Assembly (NCBI GenBank): GCA_031555935.1
Contig: JAVBTX010000015.1
Span: forward strand, 18,587 to 82,586
Length of the DNA stretch: 64,000 nt
Direction: 5' to 3'
From: Roseburia_C sp031555935
GTDB lineage: Bacteria > Bacillota > Clostridia > Lachnospirales > Lachnospiraceae
Shown here: positions 1 through 8,069 of the stretch, in pieces
Numbering within the stretch: the stretch's first letter is position 1
How the letters are laid out: each line of letters opens with the position of its first letter
Notes under the pieces: model-generated
The model's input: only the letters and a program-made list of their open reading frames with translations
Databases searched by the model: none
What the model was told of the DNA's origin: nothing
Position numbers and translations under genes: made by a program

Positions 1-79
1 GCTCCTCATCTGGAAAGATCATTGCTGTCTTTCTCGGAAATACCATATGAATATGTTGAAGCATATCACCTATCGTCAT
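1..79 (-). CDS. Start of an AMP-forming (adenylate-forming) ligase, cut by the window edge
   Basis: Only the first 26 codons are inside the window. The ATG lies at 77-79 and is preceded by a clear AAAGGAG ribosome binding site. The visible peptide begins MTIGDMLQHIHMVFPRKTAM and continues with an acidic patch. This resembles the N-terminus of acyl-CoA synthetases and NRPS adenylation domains, where a short helix leads into a P-x-K-x-A-I/M-x-F-x-D/E-E segment. It starts 37 bases after the stop codon of the condensation-like gene upstream, so the two are probably co-transcribed. The family call rests on a very short stretch and on that neighbour. Confidence 0.45.
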   Translation of the reverse strand, partial: MTIGDMLQHIHMVFPRKTAMIFPDEE

Positions 80-115
80 TATTTTTCTCCTTTACACGAA
101 ATCTAAAAAATAAAT

Positions 116-1399
116 TTAATCGAATGCGAACTGTTTAAGTTCTAACATAAATTCCTTAATAAAATCATCCACCATTTCCTTTGTCCAGATATTAGCCATA
201 TAACCCATCGTCAAGTACATAACATCGTCAAGTGTTACAACTGTAAGCGATATCCCCCATTTGGTTGACTGTGTATTCAGTGTATTAGCTGTTCCATAGA
301 GCTTGGTAAATACTAAGCCATTCATGGAGCTTGACTTCGAATTAAAATCCACATTACCGACATTACTTATAAATACATACGGTTCGCGAAACTGCATACT
401 TTCCATAAATTCTTCATTGCTTAGACCAAATCGAGACTGGATGACCTGCAATATCTTAAAGCAGCCATTTTTTTGAATAAATTGTTTTAAAGCTAGACCA
501 GCGGATTTTGTCAACTCTATGACATTATTGTTCTTTCCTATTATTGATTGGCTAGTTTTTGCAAACATAGCACCAAAGCCTAATTGCTTATTTACTGACT
601 GTCCCATAAGTCTTCTAATATCAATGGCAGTCAGATTGTCCACTTTTATGACTTCCCGCTCCGGATAGGTATTCTTTATGACCTTTCCCAATGCAATACC
701 TGCTAAAGCTGACAAACAAGCCTGTGTACTGCATTCTTGTTCCTTGCACTTCTTTAGTAATTTTAAGGTATCCATTTTCTCCACTTCAAAAACTGTCATA
801 GCATGTTTTCGTTCAAGATAAGGTACTGGTTCTGATAAAATCGATTCAATAGAATTATCATAAGCAAAGATGCTATAATCATCATCTAGGTACTTCAAAA
901 TATCATTATAGCTTACACTAAAATATGGCTCTTCCTCCGTTATTTGAATACATTGTCCACTCAAATTGAGACTATACTGATTCATAATTTCATGAATCAA
1001 GCTACTTAGAGATATTCCGTCACATATGAAATGGGGCATGGTTATACTCATGCAATTCTGATTATCATCGGTATAAATCCTAACACGAACTAATGGCGAC
1101 ATTGAGCCTACAAACTTCACATTGACATCATCATTTGCCTTATCCAGCCATTCTTCAAACACTTCACATTTAACAATTTCTATAGGTATCTGAACTATAT
1201 CCTCAAATCGCTTCATATTACCGTCACAATCCAAATAATAATTCAGATATGGATATTTTTTTTGAGTATCACATAGAGCCTTACGAAAGGCTTCAAGATC
1301 CAATTTTCCTTCATAATGTAAATTAACTTGCACATTAAAGGGAGTATATTGATTAAAAATCAATCCCATTCGTTCCAAAATACCATTCATCCCATCCAT
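116..1399 (-). CDS. Condensation-domain-like acyltransferase (HxxxDG family)
   Basis: This 427-residue protein has the fold signature of the condensation / alcohol-acetyltransferase superfamily. The sequence PHFICDGISL (about residues 138-147) carries the HxxxDG active-site motif, with a single His where many members have two. The family transfers acyl or peptidyl groups between carrier-bound or CoA-bound donors and an amine or alcohol. The early segment with a paired Asn-Gln-Tyr-Thr-Pro and a later SNVG-type motif also fit free-standing members. It follows an XRE regulator by 48 bases (AGGTGG ribosome binding site) and precedes an adenylate-forming ligase, which suggests a small acylation or non-ribosomal peptide cluster. 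The substrate cannot be read from the sequence. Confidence 0.7.
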   Translation of the reverse strand: MDGMNGILERMGLIFNQYTPFNVQVNLHYEGKLDLEAFRKALCDTQKKYPYLNYYLDCDGNMKRFEDIVQIPIEIVKCEVFEEWLDKANDDVNVKFVGSMSPLVRVRIYTDDNQNCMSITMPHFICDGISLSSLIHEIMNQYSLNLSGQCIQITEEEPYFSVSYNDILKYLDDDYSIFAYDNSIESILSEPVPYLERKHAMTVFEVEKMDTLKLLKKCKEQECSTQACLSALAGIALGKVIKNTYPEREVIKVDNLTAIDIRRLMGQSVNKQLGFGAMFAKTSQSIIGKNNNVIELTKSAGLALKQFIQKNGCFKILQVIQSRFGLSNEEFMESMQFREPYVFISNVGNVDFNSKSSSMNGLVFTKLYGTANTLNTQSTKWGISLTVVTLDDVMYLTMGYMANIWTKEMVDDFIKEFMLELKQFAFD

Positions 1400-1447
1400 A
1401 CTAGACCACCTCTCTTAATTATAAATTTTATTAGTATGACCATATAC

Positions 1448-1801
1448 TTACAAATGCTTAATATAAAATGCCAAGTCTTGACTATTAACCTTAATTTTCC
1501 TACTAGTTAACGCAACCATATTTATATAGTCTTGAATCTTCGCCAAATCTCCTACTGCCAAACTATTGGGAATTGTAACTTCTGAATCCTTATAACTATG
1601 AATTTGATTACTCAGCCCCAAAAGATAATCAAGTGATATATCAAATATCCTTGCAATTTTTATTTTTATCTCGTCATCTGGTTCGCTCTTATTTCTCTCA
1701 TAAGAAGAAATCGTATATTCCGAAATGTCAAGCATTTTTGCAAGCATCTTTTGGCTCATTTTATTATCTTTTCTCAATTCCTGCAGTCTCTCTCCCACCA
1801 T
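1448..1801 (-). CDS. XRE-family helix-turn-helix regulator
   Basis: This 117-residue protein opens with an XRE/Cro-type helix-turn-helix at about residues 4-60 (RLQELRKDNKMSQKMLAKML, then an ISEYTISSYERN recognition region and a DYLLGLS end). The remaining 50 residues are a short C-terminal region of unknown role. It is the first gene of the cluster that runs off the left edge, directly before the condensation-like acyltransferase, and so is a plausible local regulator of it. The start has only a weak AAAGG element, 10 bases upstream. No metabolite-binding domain is visible. Confidence 0.85.
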   Translation of the reverse strand: MVGERLQELRKDNKMSQKMLAKMLDISEYTISSYERNKSEPDDEIKIKIARIFDISLDYLLGLSNQIHSYKDSEVTIPNSLAVGDLAKIQDYINMVALTSRKIKVNSQDLAFYIKHL

Positions 1802-2024
1802 ATCAATTATATGCCTTTCAAAAACAAGTAAATTTTTTATCGATTATCATCATACATCATAGCCATCATAAATTGTTGAAAACCGTCGAAACATTCTACT
1901 TTTTGTCATATACTTGCGATTTTCTTGTGAGTTATCAAAATAGCGGCGCATAACATTACTTGATTGACACAAAATCAGATTATTTTTATTTTCTTTACCG
2001 ACTCACATATTACCTTTAAATACA

Positions 2025-2068
2025 AAATCAACATCTAATTTTACGATTCCGTAATTAGATGTTGATTT
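2025..2068. repeat. Perfect 16-bp inverted repeat within a gene-poor stretch
   Basis: AAATCAACATCTAATT at 2025-2040 is mirrored exactly at 2053-2068, with a 12-base loop whose ends can pair further (ACG with CGT). It lies in the 1802-2275 stretch, which otherwise holds no convincing gene. A fragment on the minus strand at about 2055-2135 reads as the last 25 residues of something like a serine recombinase, but it is too short to call. There is no T-tract on either side, so this is a stable hairpin of unknown use rather than a typical terminator. Confidence 0.5.
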
Positions 2069-2195
2069 CATTAAACGCAAATGCCCACTCGATTTCTACT
2101 GACTTATCCTTATAGACTTTAATCGTTTTCCAACTGCATTTTTTCCTTTATCATCGGATTACCTGTGGCTATGGCTTTAATCTATTGTACAATCA

Positions 2196-2229
2196 CCAAA
2201 ACCGCTGATATGTTTTATCATACCAGCGG
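2196..2229 (-). terminator. Rho-independent terminator after the subtilase gene
   Basis: CCGCTGATATG at 2202-2212 pairs with CATACCAGCGG at 2219-2229 (one G-T pair) around a six-base loop. Read on the minus strand it is followed by TTTTGG, and it lies 46 bases past the subtilase stop codon. Confidence 0.65.
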
Positions 2230-2275
2230 CCTGCATTGCTATATAGATATATGTGTTCTAACATATTTCGTAGTT

Positions 2276-3967
2276 TCACCGACTCCGCAACACCTCAAAC
2301 GCATTATAAATATCCAGCTTCCCATACCCCCACTCCCGATTCGGATACGTCCGGCTCGGATCACGAACCGCCCCCCTTACAAAAAAGTTCCTCGCTTCCA
2401 ACGTATTCACTCGTTCACGCCCACGATCAATCGCATATTCCATAAACTGCGCACTTGCCCCCGCAGTAATTGCCGCTGACGCACTCGTACCAGTAAATGT
2501 TTGATAGGTGCCACGATTCGTCGGACCATACACGTTGACCCCCGGTGCCGTAAACTCCGGTTTTACCCGGCCATCAACCGTAAATCCCCTTCCCGAATCA
2601 ATAAACAGACTTCCATCTCTGGCATCATATCCACCAACAGTTATCGTATTGGGACCATTTGCCGGTACGGTGATTGTTGTATTGGGGTCTGAACGAATAA
2701 AAAACACATCACCGCTTACCATCGAACGCATCGGCAGCCAAATATGATAGTCTTTGCCGACAAATGTAATACCATATACCTGAATACTCCAGATTCCTCT
2801 AGTTGGCTTTTCAAACCGGAAATTGATAAGTTGGTCACCATATCGCAGACCAGTAATTCGATAGTCCAGGGTTAATGTCGTCTCTTCAAAAACAAAACGA
2901 TATTCCTGACGCAGAGGAACTCGAGGAGATACTCGTGAAATTGTCTCACCAGTTGGCGAAGTAACGGTAACGGTATAAAGCTCCGGTGCATTGACCCAAA
3001 GTTCTGCGATAAACCCAGTAACGCCTGAGCCAACACTGATTTCCACATTATCAAACAAGGTCTGTGAATCCAGACGTCCGCGATAATGATGCCTTTCATT
3101 TGCCTCATTTCCAGCCGCAATGACGACGACATGTTGTAAACGTCTGGCAACATCATCCAGATAATTCGCAATCAAATTATTGCCACTATGACTTCCCATA
3201 TTGCCACCAAGTGCTAAGCAAAGCACAAGCGGACGATTGAGACGTTGTGCTAATAGATTCAGATAATAAACGCCTGTTAGCATATCATTTTCTGCAAAAG
3301 CCACTGTATCCTCTGGAATAAAATAATATTCCCGCAAATATGACTTTGCCTGTTTTAATTTTACAACAGCAATATCGGCCAGCGGTGCTGCACCAATAAA
3401 ATCATTGGCATAATCTGCCCCACCAGCCGCCACTCCTGCCAAAAATGTTCCATGACCAAGCTCATCTACCGACGGTACCAGCGCCAGTGGGTTATCTGAG
3501 CGTAGTGCCTGATTAATCTCTTCTCTGGTATACTCTGTCCCATATATAAAACTATCCGGCGGACTGTCACGAATAGTCTGATCCCAAATACCTACGATTC
3601 GTGTACTGCCATCACTATTTTGGAAAATTGGGTTTGTGTAGTCAATGCCCGTGTCAAGGAAACCGATCAAAATCCCTTCCCCCTTCAACGCAAGTGTTGG
3701 CTGATTCTGCACCTGTAAAATGCCACTGACTTCTAGCGCAGATTGGTCTAGAAGGGTAAAACACTTGGGAATACTAAGGTATGTATATTCCATAATGTCT
3801 TCTACGTTCATACTATCCCTTTCCACATAGCGTATCCCATAATGTGCATCCACATTTTGAATACATATTCCAGTCATTTCTTCATTCAGCGAATACTCGC
3901 GCTCGAATAGCAAATCATAATATTCATTTGAATAGACTCTCTCTTCACATTCCATGTTTTTTCCCAT
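2276..3967 (-). CDS. S8 family serine protease (Csp-like subtilase)
   Basis: This 563-residue peptidase carries the full subtilisin triad: Asp105 in GFLDTGID, His172 in DELGHGTFLAG, and Ser495 in GTSASAA. Between His and Ser there is a long insertion of roughly 130 residues, as in the Csp-type subtilases of Clostridia, where a jelly-roll-like domain sits inside the catalytic domain. No signal peptide or membrane segment is visible; the first 95 residues look like a short prodomain. Csp proteases process the cortex-lytic enzyme SleC during spore germination in some Clostridia, but many Lachnospiraceae carry free-standing relatives of unknown substrate, so the germination role is not assigned here. 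It is a single gene with its own terminator. No strong ribosome binding site precedes the first ATG. Confidence 0.85.
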   Translation of the reverse strand: MGKNMECEERVYSNEYYDLLFEREYSLNEEMTGICIQNVDAHYGIRYVERDSMNVEDIMEYTYLSIPKCFTLLDQSALEVSGILQVQNQPTLALKGEGILIGFLDTGIDYTNPIFQNSDGSTRIVGIWDQTIRDSPPDSFIYGTEYTREEINQALRSDNPLALVPSVDELGHGTFLAGVAAGGADYANDFIGAAPLADIAVVKLKQAKSYLREYYFIPEDTVAFAENDMLTGVYYLNLLAQRLNRPLVLCLALGGNMGSHSGNNLIANYLDDVARRLQHVVVIAAGNEANERHHYRGRLDSQTLFDNVEISVGSGVTGFIAELWVNAPELYTVTVTSPTGETISRVSPRVPLRQEYRFVFEETTLTLDYRITGLRYGDQLINFRFEKPTRGIWSIQVYGITFVGKDYHIWLPMRSMVSGDVFFIRSDPNTTITVPANGPNTITVGGYDARDGSLFIDSGRGFTVDGRVKPEFTAPGVNVYGPTNRGTYQTFTGTSASAAITAGASAQFMEYAIDRGRERVNTLEARNFFVRGAVRDPSRTYPNREWGYGKLDIYNAFEVLRSR

Positions 3968-4011
3968 TTTTAAGTCAGTCGTAACATTTTATGCCAAACC
4001 TAGTATAAATA

Positions 4012-4048
4012 TGGCAGGTAATCGATATCACGTACTGATTACCTGCCA
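4012..4048 (-). terminator. Hairpin between the XRE gene and the subtilase gene
   Basis: TGGCAGGTAATC at 4012-4023 is exactly complementary to GATTACCTGCCA at 4037-4048. It follows the XRE gene stop by about 20 bases on the minus strand. The T-tract is poor (ATATTTATAC), so it may be a weak terminator or an operator-like palindrome. Confidence 0.45.
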
Positions 4049-4066
4049 GTTAAATATTTTGACTTA

Positions 4067-4360
4067 TTATTTTGAATTATGAACCACTTCTTCCTTAACT
4101 AATTCAATCTGGAGCTTCATGCCAAGTGCTGAAGCAATTTTGACCATCATCTCAAGAGAGGGATTGTACTTACCACTCTCAAATCGTGTAATATTGGGTT
4201 GCGAAATACCGGTTCGCTCTGATAGCTCGGTCTGTGTTATCCTCTGATTTTTCCTGCAATCCTTATATTGTTGAATAATATCTAACTTAACCTCTTTCTG
4301 AACACTTTCGATCAGAATCTTCTCCTGTCCCATCGTATAGATATAATCCATCTCACCCAT
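4067..4360 (-). CDS. Small XRE-type helix-turn-helix protein
   Basis: This protein of 97 residues has a central XRE helix-turn-helix (QQYKDCRKNQRITQTELSER, then GISQPNITRFESGKYNPSLE) followed by a short tail ending KLQIELVKEE, the layout of HigA-like antitoxins and small Cro-like repressors. The start is taken at the ATG at 4358-4360, nine bases after a GGAG ribosome binding site; an in-frame GTG two codons upstream is too close to that site. It is the second gene of a two-gene operon, 15 bases after the 236-residue unknown protein, and is the obvious candidate to bind the palindrome in that promoter. Confidence 0.8.
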   Translation of the reverse strand: MGEMDYIYTMGQEKILIESVQKEVKLDIIQQYKDCRKNQRITQTELSERTGISQPNITRFESGKYNPSLEMMVKIASALGMKLQIELVKEEVVHNSK

Positions 4361-4375
4361 TTTCACTGTCTCCTT

Positions 4376-5086
4376 TTATTTTAGCCGTATGTGCAAATGC
4401 TTCTTAACCTTCTCATATTTCTCACAAAAGATAGAGCCAGTCACATATTCTATTTTTTCTACTTTCATGTATGCATTTCCCTTACGAGTGGATACCAACA
4501 ATACATCACCAGGTACAACCGGATCATTTAGTGTATATCTCCATGAATAGTATTTTTCAGTTCCTAATCGAAAGCCGATATCACACTTATGCACATGTCT
4601 TCCGTACACCAATTTATAATATGGTTGCGTTGATACAACATCCATAATAGCAACCTTACAGTTGTATTTTTGTGCGAGTAAATAGGAAATATAACCATCC
4701 TTTATCTCATGATTCTCATCTACCAATATATCATGGGCCAGCTTTTTTGTCTCTAAAAAGTAGTTCTCATAATATTCGAATTTGCTTGCCGATGGTGCTG
4801 TCATGTGGTTCACTTGAATCTCTTTCAATTGACAAACATCTACCCGAGTAGATATTAATACGTGTGCAAGTACATCTTTTAACCAATCACATTCCCTTAA
4901 GCCTTTGACAGCCTTAGCTACACAATCATCCCTATCCGCTGTTTTTATCGGCATATAATAATTCATAAATCCACTGTATTTCACTTCATATTGCAATAAA
5001 TAATCATCCATTTTTCGGATGAGCTTTTCATTGCCATATGCATCCCTCGGATCAATATCTAAATAAATTGCAATCCCTTCATTCAT
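4376..5086 (-). CDS. Unknown 236-residue protein paired with an XRE regulator
   Basis: I do not recognise this family. The reading frame is open to 5134, but the ATG at 5084-5086 has a strong GGAAGGAG site four to six bases upstream, and the longer version would begin inside the promoter. The protein is soluble and mixed alpha/beta. Its C-terminal third (VVPGDVLLVSTRKGNAYMKV, then a VTGSIFCEKYEKVKKH stretch) looks like a small beta-barrel or OB-like domain. Gene order (larger protein first, HTH protein second, a palindromic operator over the promoter) is that of a toxin-antitoxin or phage-defence pair, in HigBA-like order, but no toxin fold can be named. Confidence 0.5.
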   Translation of the reverse strand: MNEGIAIYLDIDPRDAYGNEKLIRKMDDYLLQYEVKYSGFMNYYMPIKTADRDDCVAKAVKGLRECDWLKDVLAHVLISTRVDVCQLKEIQVNHMTAPSASKFEYYENYFLETKKLAHDILVDENHEIKDGYISYLLAQKYNCKVAIMDVVSTQPYYKLVYGRHVHKCDIGFRLGTEKYYSWRYTLNDPVVPGDVLLVSTRKGNAYMKVEKIEYVTGSIFCEKYEKVKKHLHIRLK

Positions 5087-5113
5087 AAATCTTCTCCTTC
5101 CATTTTTTAAAAA

Positions 5114-5164
5114 ATACCATATACGATATATCAAATTATATCATATATGGTATTTACTTGTAAA
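5114..5164 (-). promoter_or_regulatory. Promoter with a 17-bp-arm palindromic operator
   Basis: On the minus strand TTTACA (5159-5164) and TATAAT (5135-5140) are 18 bases apart. The -10 box sits inside an inverted repeat of two 17-base arms (5114-5130 and 5137-5153) that differ at one position, ATACCATATAC against ATACCATATAT on the outer halves. A protein bound there would block the promoter. The adjacent XRE protein is the likely ligand, by position only. Confidence 0.65.
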
Positions 5165-5176
5165 CATATATTTGCA

Positions 5177-5488
5177 TTATCCAGACACAAATAAATCAGA
5201 AATATCATCAAATGCAATCCTTGAATTGACAATTACAAGGACCTTACATGTAATATCAATCCGCGACACCACGCCCATCACCTGAACATACTCACCATTC
5301 TGAAAATATTCTACTGTTACCATGTCCTTCTTTTGAATCTGATGCAGCTTGAAATCCAATTCCTCTTTTTGCTCCTCTGATAGCTCACGCTTTGGCACAA
5401 TAATACGTTCTTTTTGTGCCAGTGCCTCCCGAAAGCCTTTCAAGGCATCAAAGGGCATAAACTGTTTGGCGCGGTCGGCCTGGTCCAT
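5177..5488 (-). CDS. yolD: YolD-like protein
   Basis: The first codon is taken at 5486-5488, directly after an AGGGGAAAA ribosome binding site, giving 103 residues; the longer open frame overlaps dinB and is not supported. The sequence DRAKQFMPFDALKGFREAL, near the N-terminus, is the hallmark of the YolD family, followed by a small beta domain (VTVEYFQNGEYVQVMGVVSR). YolD-like proteins are usually encoded beside Y-family polymerases in Firmicutes and are thought to act with them in DNA-damage tolerance, though their biochemical job is unclear. It begins 25 bases after the dinB stop, so it is in the same SOS operon. Confidence 0.88.
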   Translation of the reverse strand: MDQADRAKQFMPFDALKGFREALAQKERIIVPKRELSEEQKEELDFKLHQIQKKDMVTVEYFQNGEYVQVMGVVSRIDITCKVLVIVNSRIAFDDISDLFVSG

Positions 5489-5513
5489 TTTTCCCCTATT
5501 GAAGCAACGTTGT

Positions 5514-6779
5514 CTACTCGCCACTCTTATGCCCTCCAATCTGTTTGTTCCGCTCTCTTGTCGTTCCCGCTTCCTGCAAATCCATGCCCCGGACAATTGC
5601 ATTGTTACCAAATTTCTTTTTGATTTCAAGGGCTGCTTTTTGTAATTTCTTATCGCGTTCAACTTCGGCAAAATTGGTGAAGAGGTCATATTGTTCGTAT
5701 GACTCGTCATGAACATTGTTACACCCCACACTCAGCCGCCGGATTCGATGGTTCGGATTCACAATACGTTCATATAAATTCACCACATAGGGAATGATTG
5801 TGCGGTAGGAATTGGTGCATACTGTCATTGTGACGGTTCCATTTACCGGCTTAAGTCCCAGCTCATTGGAATATCCAATCATCAATGTGAGGGATTCGGT
5901 CACAACACCTTTGTCGGTCATATCGAGACAGAGCGCATCCACCATTTCCTGCACCACTAATTTACACTCTTCAAAATCGTAATCCCTCGCTAGGACCTGA
6001 CCGCTTGATATCGAATTGCTCTTGGGTTTATATGCTTTTATGTCCGCCATTGTGGTCGTTTCCCTGCCCCATGCATGGTCAATCAACAGCTCCGCGTCGA
6101 TTCCAAACATTCGATATAACATCTCTTCGTCAGCCGCAGCAATGTCACCCATTGTCATAATTCCCATACTCGCCAGCCGTTTTGTTGTTCCTGAACCAAC
6201 TCGCCAGAAATCCTTTAGCGGTTTATGATTCCATAATGTCTTTTGATAGAGTGTTTCATCCAGATATCCGATGTTATCTTTGACATGCTTGGCCGTAATA
6301 TCAAGTGCAATCTTGGCCAGATATAGATTGGTACCAATTCCTGCTGTCGCTGTGATTTTGGTAGCTTTTCTGATATCTGCCATAATCTGCACGGCAAGTT
6401 CCTTGGCACTGATCTGATACATCGAAAGGTAATCGGTTACATCCATAAATACCTCATCAACGGAATAGACATGGATATCCTCTTTGGCAATGTATTTTAA
6501 ATAGATACTGTAAATGTTTGCTGAATAATCAAGGTATAGCTTCATCCGCGGCGGTGCCATAATAAATTCGATGCCCTTCGGTATCTCGAATACCCGGCAG
6601 CGATTCTTGATGCCAAGTGCTTTCATCGACGGCGTAATCGCCAGGCAGATTGTTTTTTCACTCCGCTGCGGGTCTGCTACTACTAGCTTGGTGGTGAGTG
6701 GGTCAAGTCCACGTTCCACACATTCTACGGATGCATAGAATGTCTTTAAGTCGATGCACAGATATGTGCGATTCTGCAT
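5514..6779 (-). CDS. dinB: Y-family DNA polymerase (DinB/UvrX type)
   Basis: This is a lesion-bypass DNA polymerase of 421 residues. The N-terminus has the first catalytic Asp in YLCIDLKTFYASVE. The palm motif YSVDEVFMDVTDY holds the second acidic pair, and ATAGIGTNLYLAKIA is the conserved fingers and palm segment. Helix-hairpin-helix and little-finger regions follow. The start was moved to the ATG at 6777-6779 because it has an ideal AGGAGGTG site; the longer frame runs back through the promoter. The subgroup with an adjacent yolD gene is often called UvrX or UV-damage repair protein and is common on mobile elements. A LexA-type box lies in the promoter, so it is expected to be induced by DNA damage. 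Confidence 0.9.
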   Translation of the reverse strand: MQNRTYLCIDLKTFYASVECVERGLDPLTTKLVVADPQRSEKTICLAITPSMKALGIKNRCRVFEIPKGIEFIMAPPRMKLYLDYSANIYSIYLKYIAKEDIHVYSVDEVFMDVTDYLSMYQISAKELAVQIMADIRKATKITATAGIGTNLYLAKIALDITAKHVKDNIGYLDETLYQKTLWNHKPLKDFWRVGSGTTKRLASMGIMTMGDIAAADEEMLYRMFGIDAELLIDHAWGRETTTMADIKAYKPKSNSISSGQVLARDYDFEECKLVVQEMVDALCLDMTDKGVVTESLTLMIGYSNELGLKPVNGTVTMTVCTNSYRTIIPYVVNLYERIVNPNHRIRRLSVGCNNVHDESYEQYDLFTNFAEVERDKKLQKAALEIKKKFGNNAIVRGMDLQEAGTTRERNKQIGGHKSGE

Positions 6780-6810
6780 TTTTGAAAACACCTCCTGGTG
6801 ACTTTTCTTT

Positions 6811-6836
6811 ATTATAGCACCGGAACAAACGTTTGT
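6811..6836 (-). promoter_or_regulatory. SOS (LexA) box and -10 element of the dinB operon
   Basis: GGAACAAACGTTTG at 6822-6835 matches the Firmicute LexA operator pattern GAAC-N4-GTTY. It lies just upstream of a TATAAT -10 box (6811-6816, minus strand), where bound LexA would cover the promoter. The -35 is weak. Confidence 0.7.
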
Positions 6837-6908
6837 ATATTGTAATTTTCTTCCCTTCAATATCCGCAGTGAAATTTCATTTTCATAGTAAGAACTACCT
6901 AGTTTAAT

Positions 6909-7110
6909 TTAAGAGCCGGTAAATTCCTTGCGGGTTTTGAAAAGGGTTTTTCCGATGCCTTCAAATACTGCACATTTTATATTATGTTCACATTGATCTG
7001 ACAACAATAGCGCCGTATTTGTATAATAGCCATCCGCATCAAGCAGGCCTAGTGTACGCTTATTTTCCATTTCAAATGAAACTTTCGTTTTGCAAAATAA
7101 TTCTATCCCC
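6909..7110 (-). pseudogene. 3' remnant of an AlbA_2-type ATP-binding (RecG-like) protein gene
   Basis: In the gap between the AraC gene and dinB the minus strand reads, without interruption, about 66 codons ending in TAA at 6909-6911. The segment LGLLDADGYYTNTALLLSDQ, followed by IKCAVFEG and a TRKEFTGS end, matches the conserved region of proteins annotated as ATP-binding or putative DNA-binding (AlbA_2, formerly RecG-like), where it reads roughly DxDGYxTNAxLLLSDQ. No start, AlbA_2 domain or C-terminal winged helix is present. It therefore looks like the leftover of a deleted gene. Family assignment is from memory of the motif. Confidence 0.55.
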
Positions 7111-7120
7111 CACTACTGCG

Positions 7121-7930
7121 TCAACAATGCAGCCGCCTAAACTGGAGCGGCGTATATCCCGTAATCCGTTTAAACATCGCAATAAAATGACTCGTATCAT
7201 GATACCCCACCCGAAACCCAATCTGCTGCACCTCTAATTCCGGGCGGCCAACCAGCAGCTCCTTCGCCTTGACCATCCGATAATTTTCTATATATACGGA
7301 AGTTGAACAACCTAGAAATCGTTTGAACAGCCGGGATAGGTATTGGGCCGAGACAAATGCATTATCGGCTAATTGCTGCACCGTAATATCCTCTTGATAT
7401 TTTGTTTCAATTTCCCTTATTATCGGTGCGACGTAACGCTGATAGAGCGGATGTTCGAGAAAATCATGGTCATCCCTAAAGCGGTTGATACTAATTAAAA
7501 ACGTGTAACAGTCAATTGACAATTGAATCGGGTCAATCGTCTGACTTTCATAACATGATATAATCGTAGCAATCCAATTTTGAAACGAAAACCGTTCACT
7601 GTCGGCCGTCTGAATATAACGCTCATGACCGACTATTTTACTGATATCATTTTCCAGCTTTCCGGAAAATGTCACGAAAGACGTCGTCCACAGCTCATCG
7701 CTAGCGGAATAGGAATGCGGCACAAATGGCGCAATTAACACGCCGCTGCCTGCCGCTAAATGGACCTGCTGTCCGTCAATCACGACCTCGCCGCTCCCTG
7801 CTTCTGTTTGCAGCCAATGATAATCAGGAAAACCATTTGGCCGTTTGACGCTTTCCTGATTCCAGTGGTTGCCGATACTGTCAACTGCCAGGGGAATTTC
7901 CCGCGATGACAGTTCAAAATAAATTGGCAT
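7121..7930 (-). CDS. AraC-family regulator, probably of the divergent beta-galactosidase
   Basis: This 269-residue regulator has an N-terminal cupin-like sensing domain (about residues 20-130, with GSGVLIAPFVPHSY typical of sugar-sensing AraC proteins). A C-terminal double helix-turn-helix follows (ITVQQLADNAFVSAQYLSRL, then the second HTH ending IGFRVGYHDTSHFIAMFKR). The start is set at the ATG at 7928-7930, with AAGGTG eleven bases upstream; a GTG start at 7939 overlaps that site. It is divergent from the GH42 beta-galactosidase with about 140 bases between them, the standard layout for an AraC activator of a glycosidase gene, so a galactoside inducer is likely. Confidence 0.85.
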   Translation of the reverse strand: MPIYFELSSREIPLAVDSIGNHWNQESVKRPNGFPDYHWLQTEAGSGEVVIDGQQVHLAAGSGVLIAPFVPHSYSASDELWTTSFVTFSGKLENDISKIVGHERYIQTADSERFSFQNWIATIISCYESQTIDPIQLSIDCYTFLISINRFRDDHDFLEHPLYQRYVAPIIREIETKYQEDITVQQLADNAFVSAQYLSRLFKRFLGCSTSVYIENYRMVKAKELLVGRPELEVQQIGFRVGYHDTSHFIAMFKRITGYTPLQFRRLHC

Positions 7931-8032
7931 CTTCATCACCTTGTTTCGAAATGTTATATTATTCAGTTTAACATATCATACTTTTTTTGCCTAGATACAG
8001 ATATAATATAGTCATCAAAGCAAATTAGGAGA

Positions 8033-8054
8033 TTCAAAGTCGCCAGACTTTGAA
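8033..8054 (+). repeat. Perfect hairpin in the leader of the beta-galactosidase gene
   Basis: TTCAAAGTC at 8033-8041 and GACTTTGAA at 8046-8054 form a nine-pair stem with a four-base loop. It separates an AGGAG element (8027-8031) from the GGAG element that precedes the chosen ATG. It could be an RNA hairpin near the ribosome binding site or a DNA operator for the AraC protein. Confidence 0.5.
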
Positions 8055-8069
8055 AGAATGGAGATTACA

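Noticed and set aside
2055..2135. Possible C-terminal fragment of a serine recombinase on the minus strand (IKVYKDKSVEIEWAF)
   Set aside because: About 25 codons only, preceded by stops and overlapping a perfect inverted repeat; too short to call a gene remnant.
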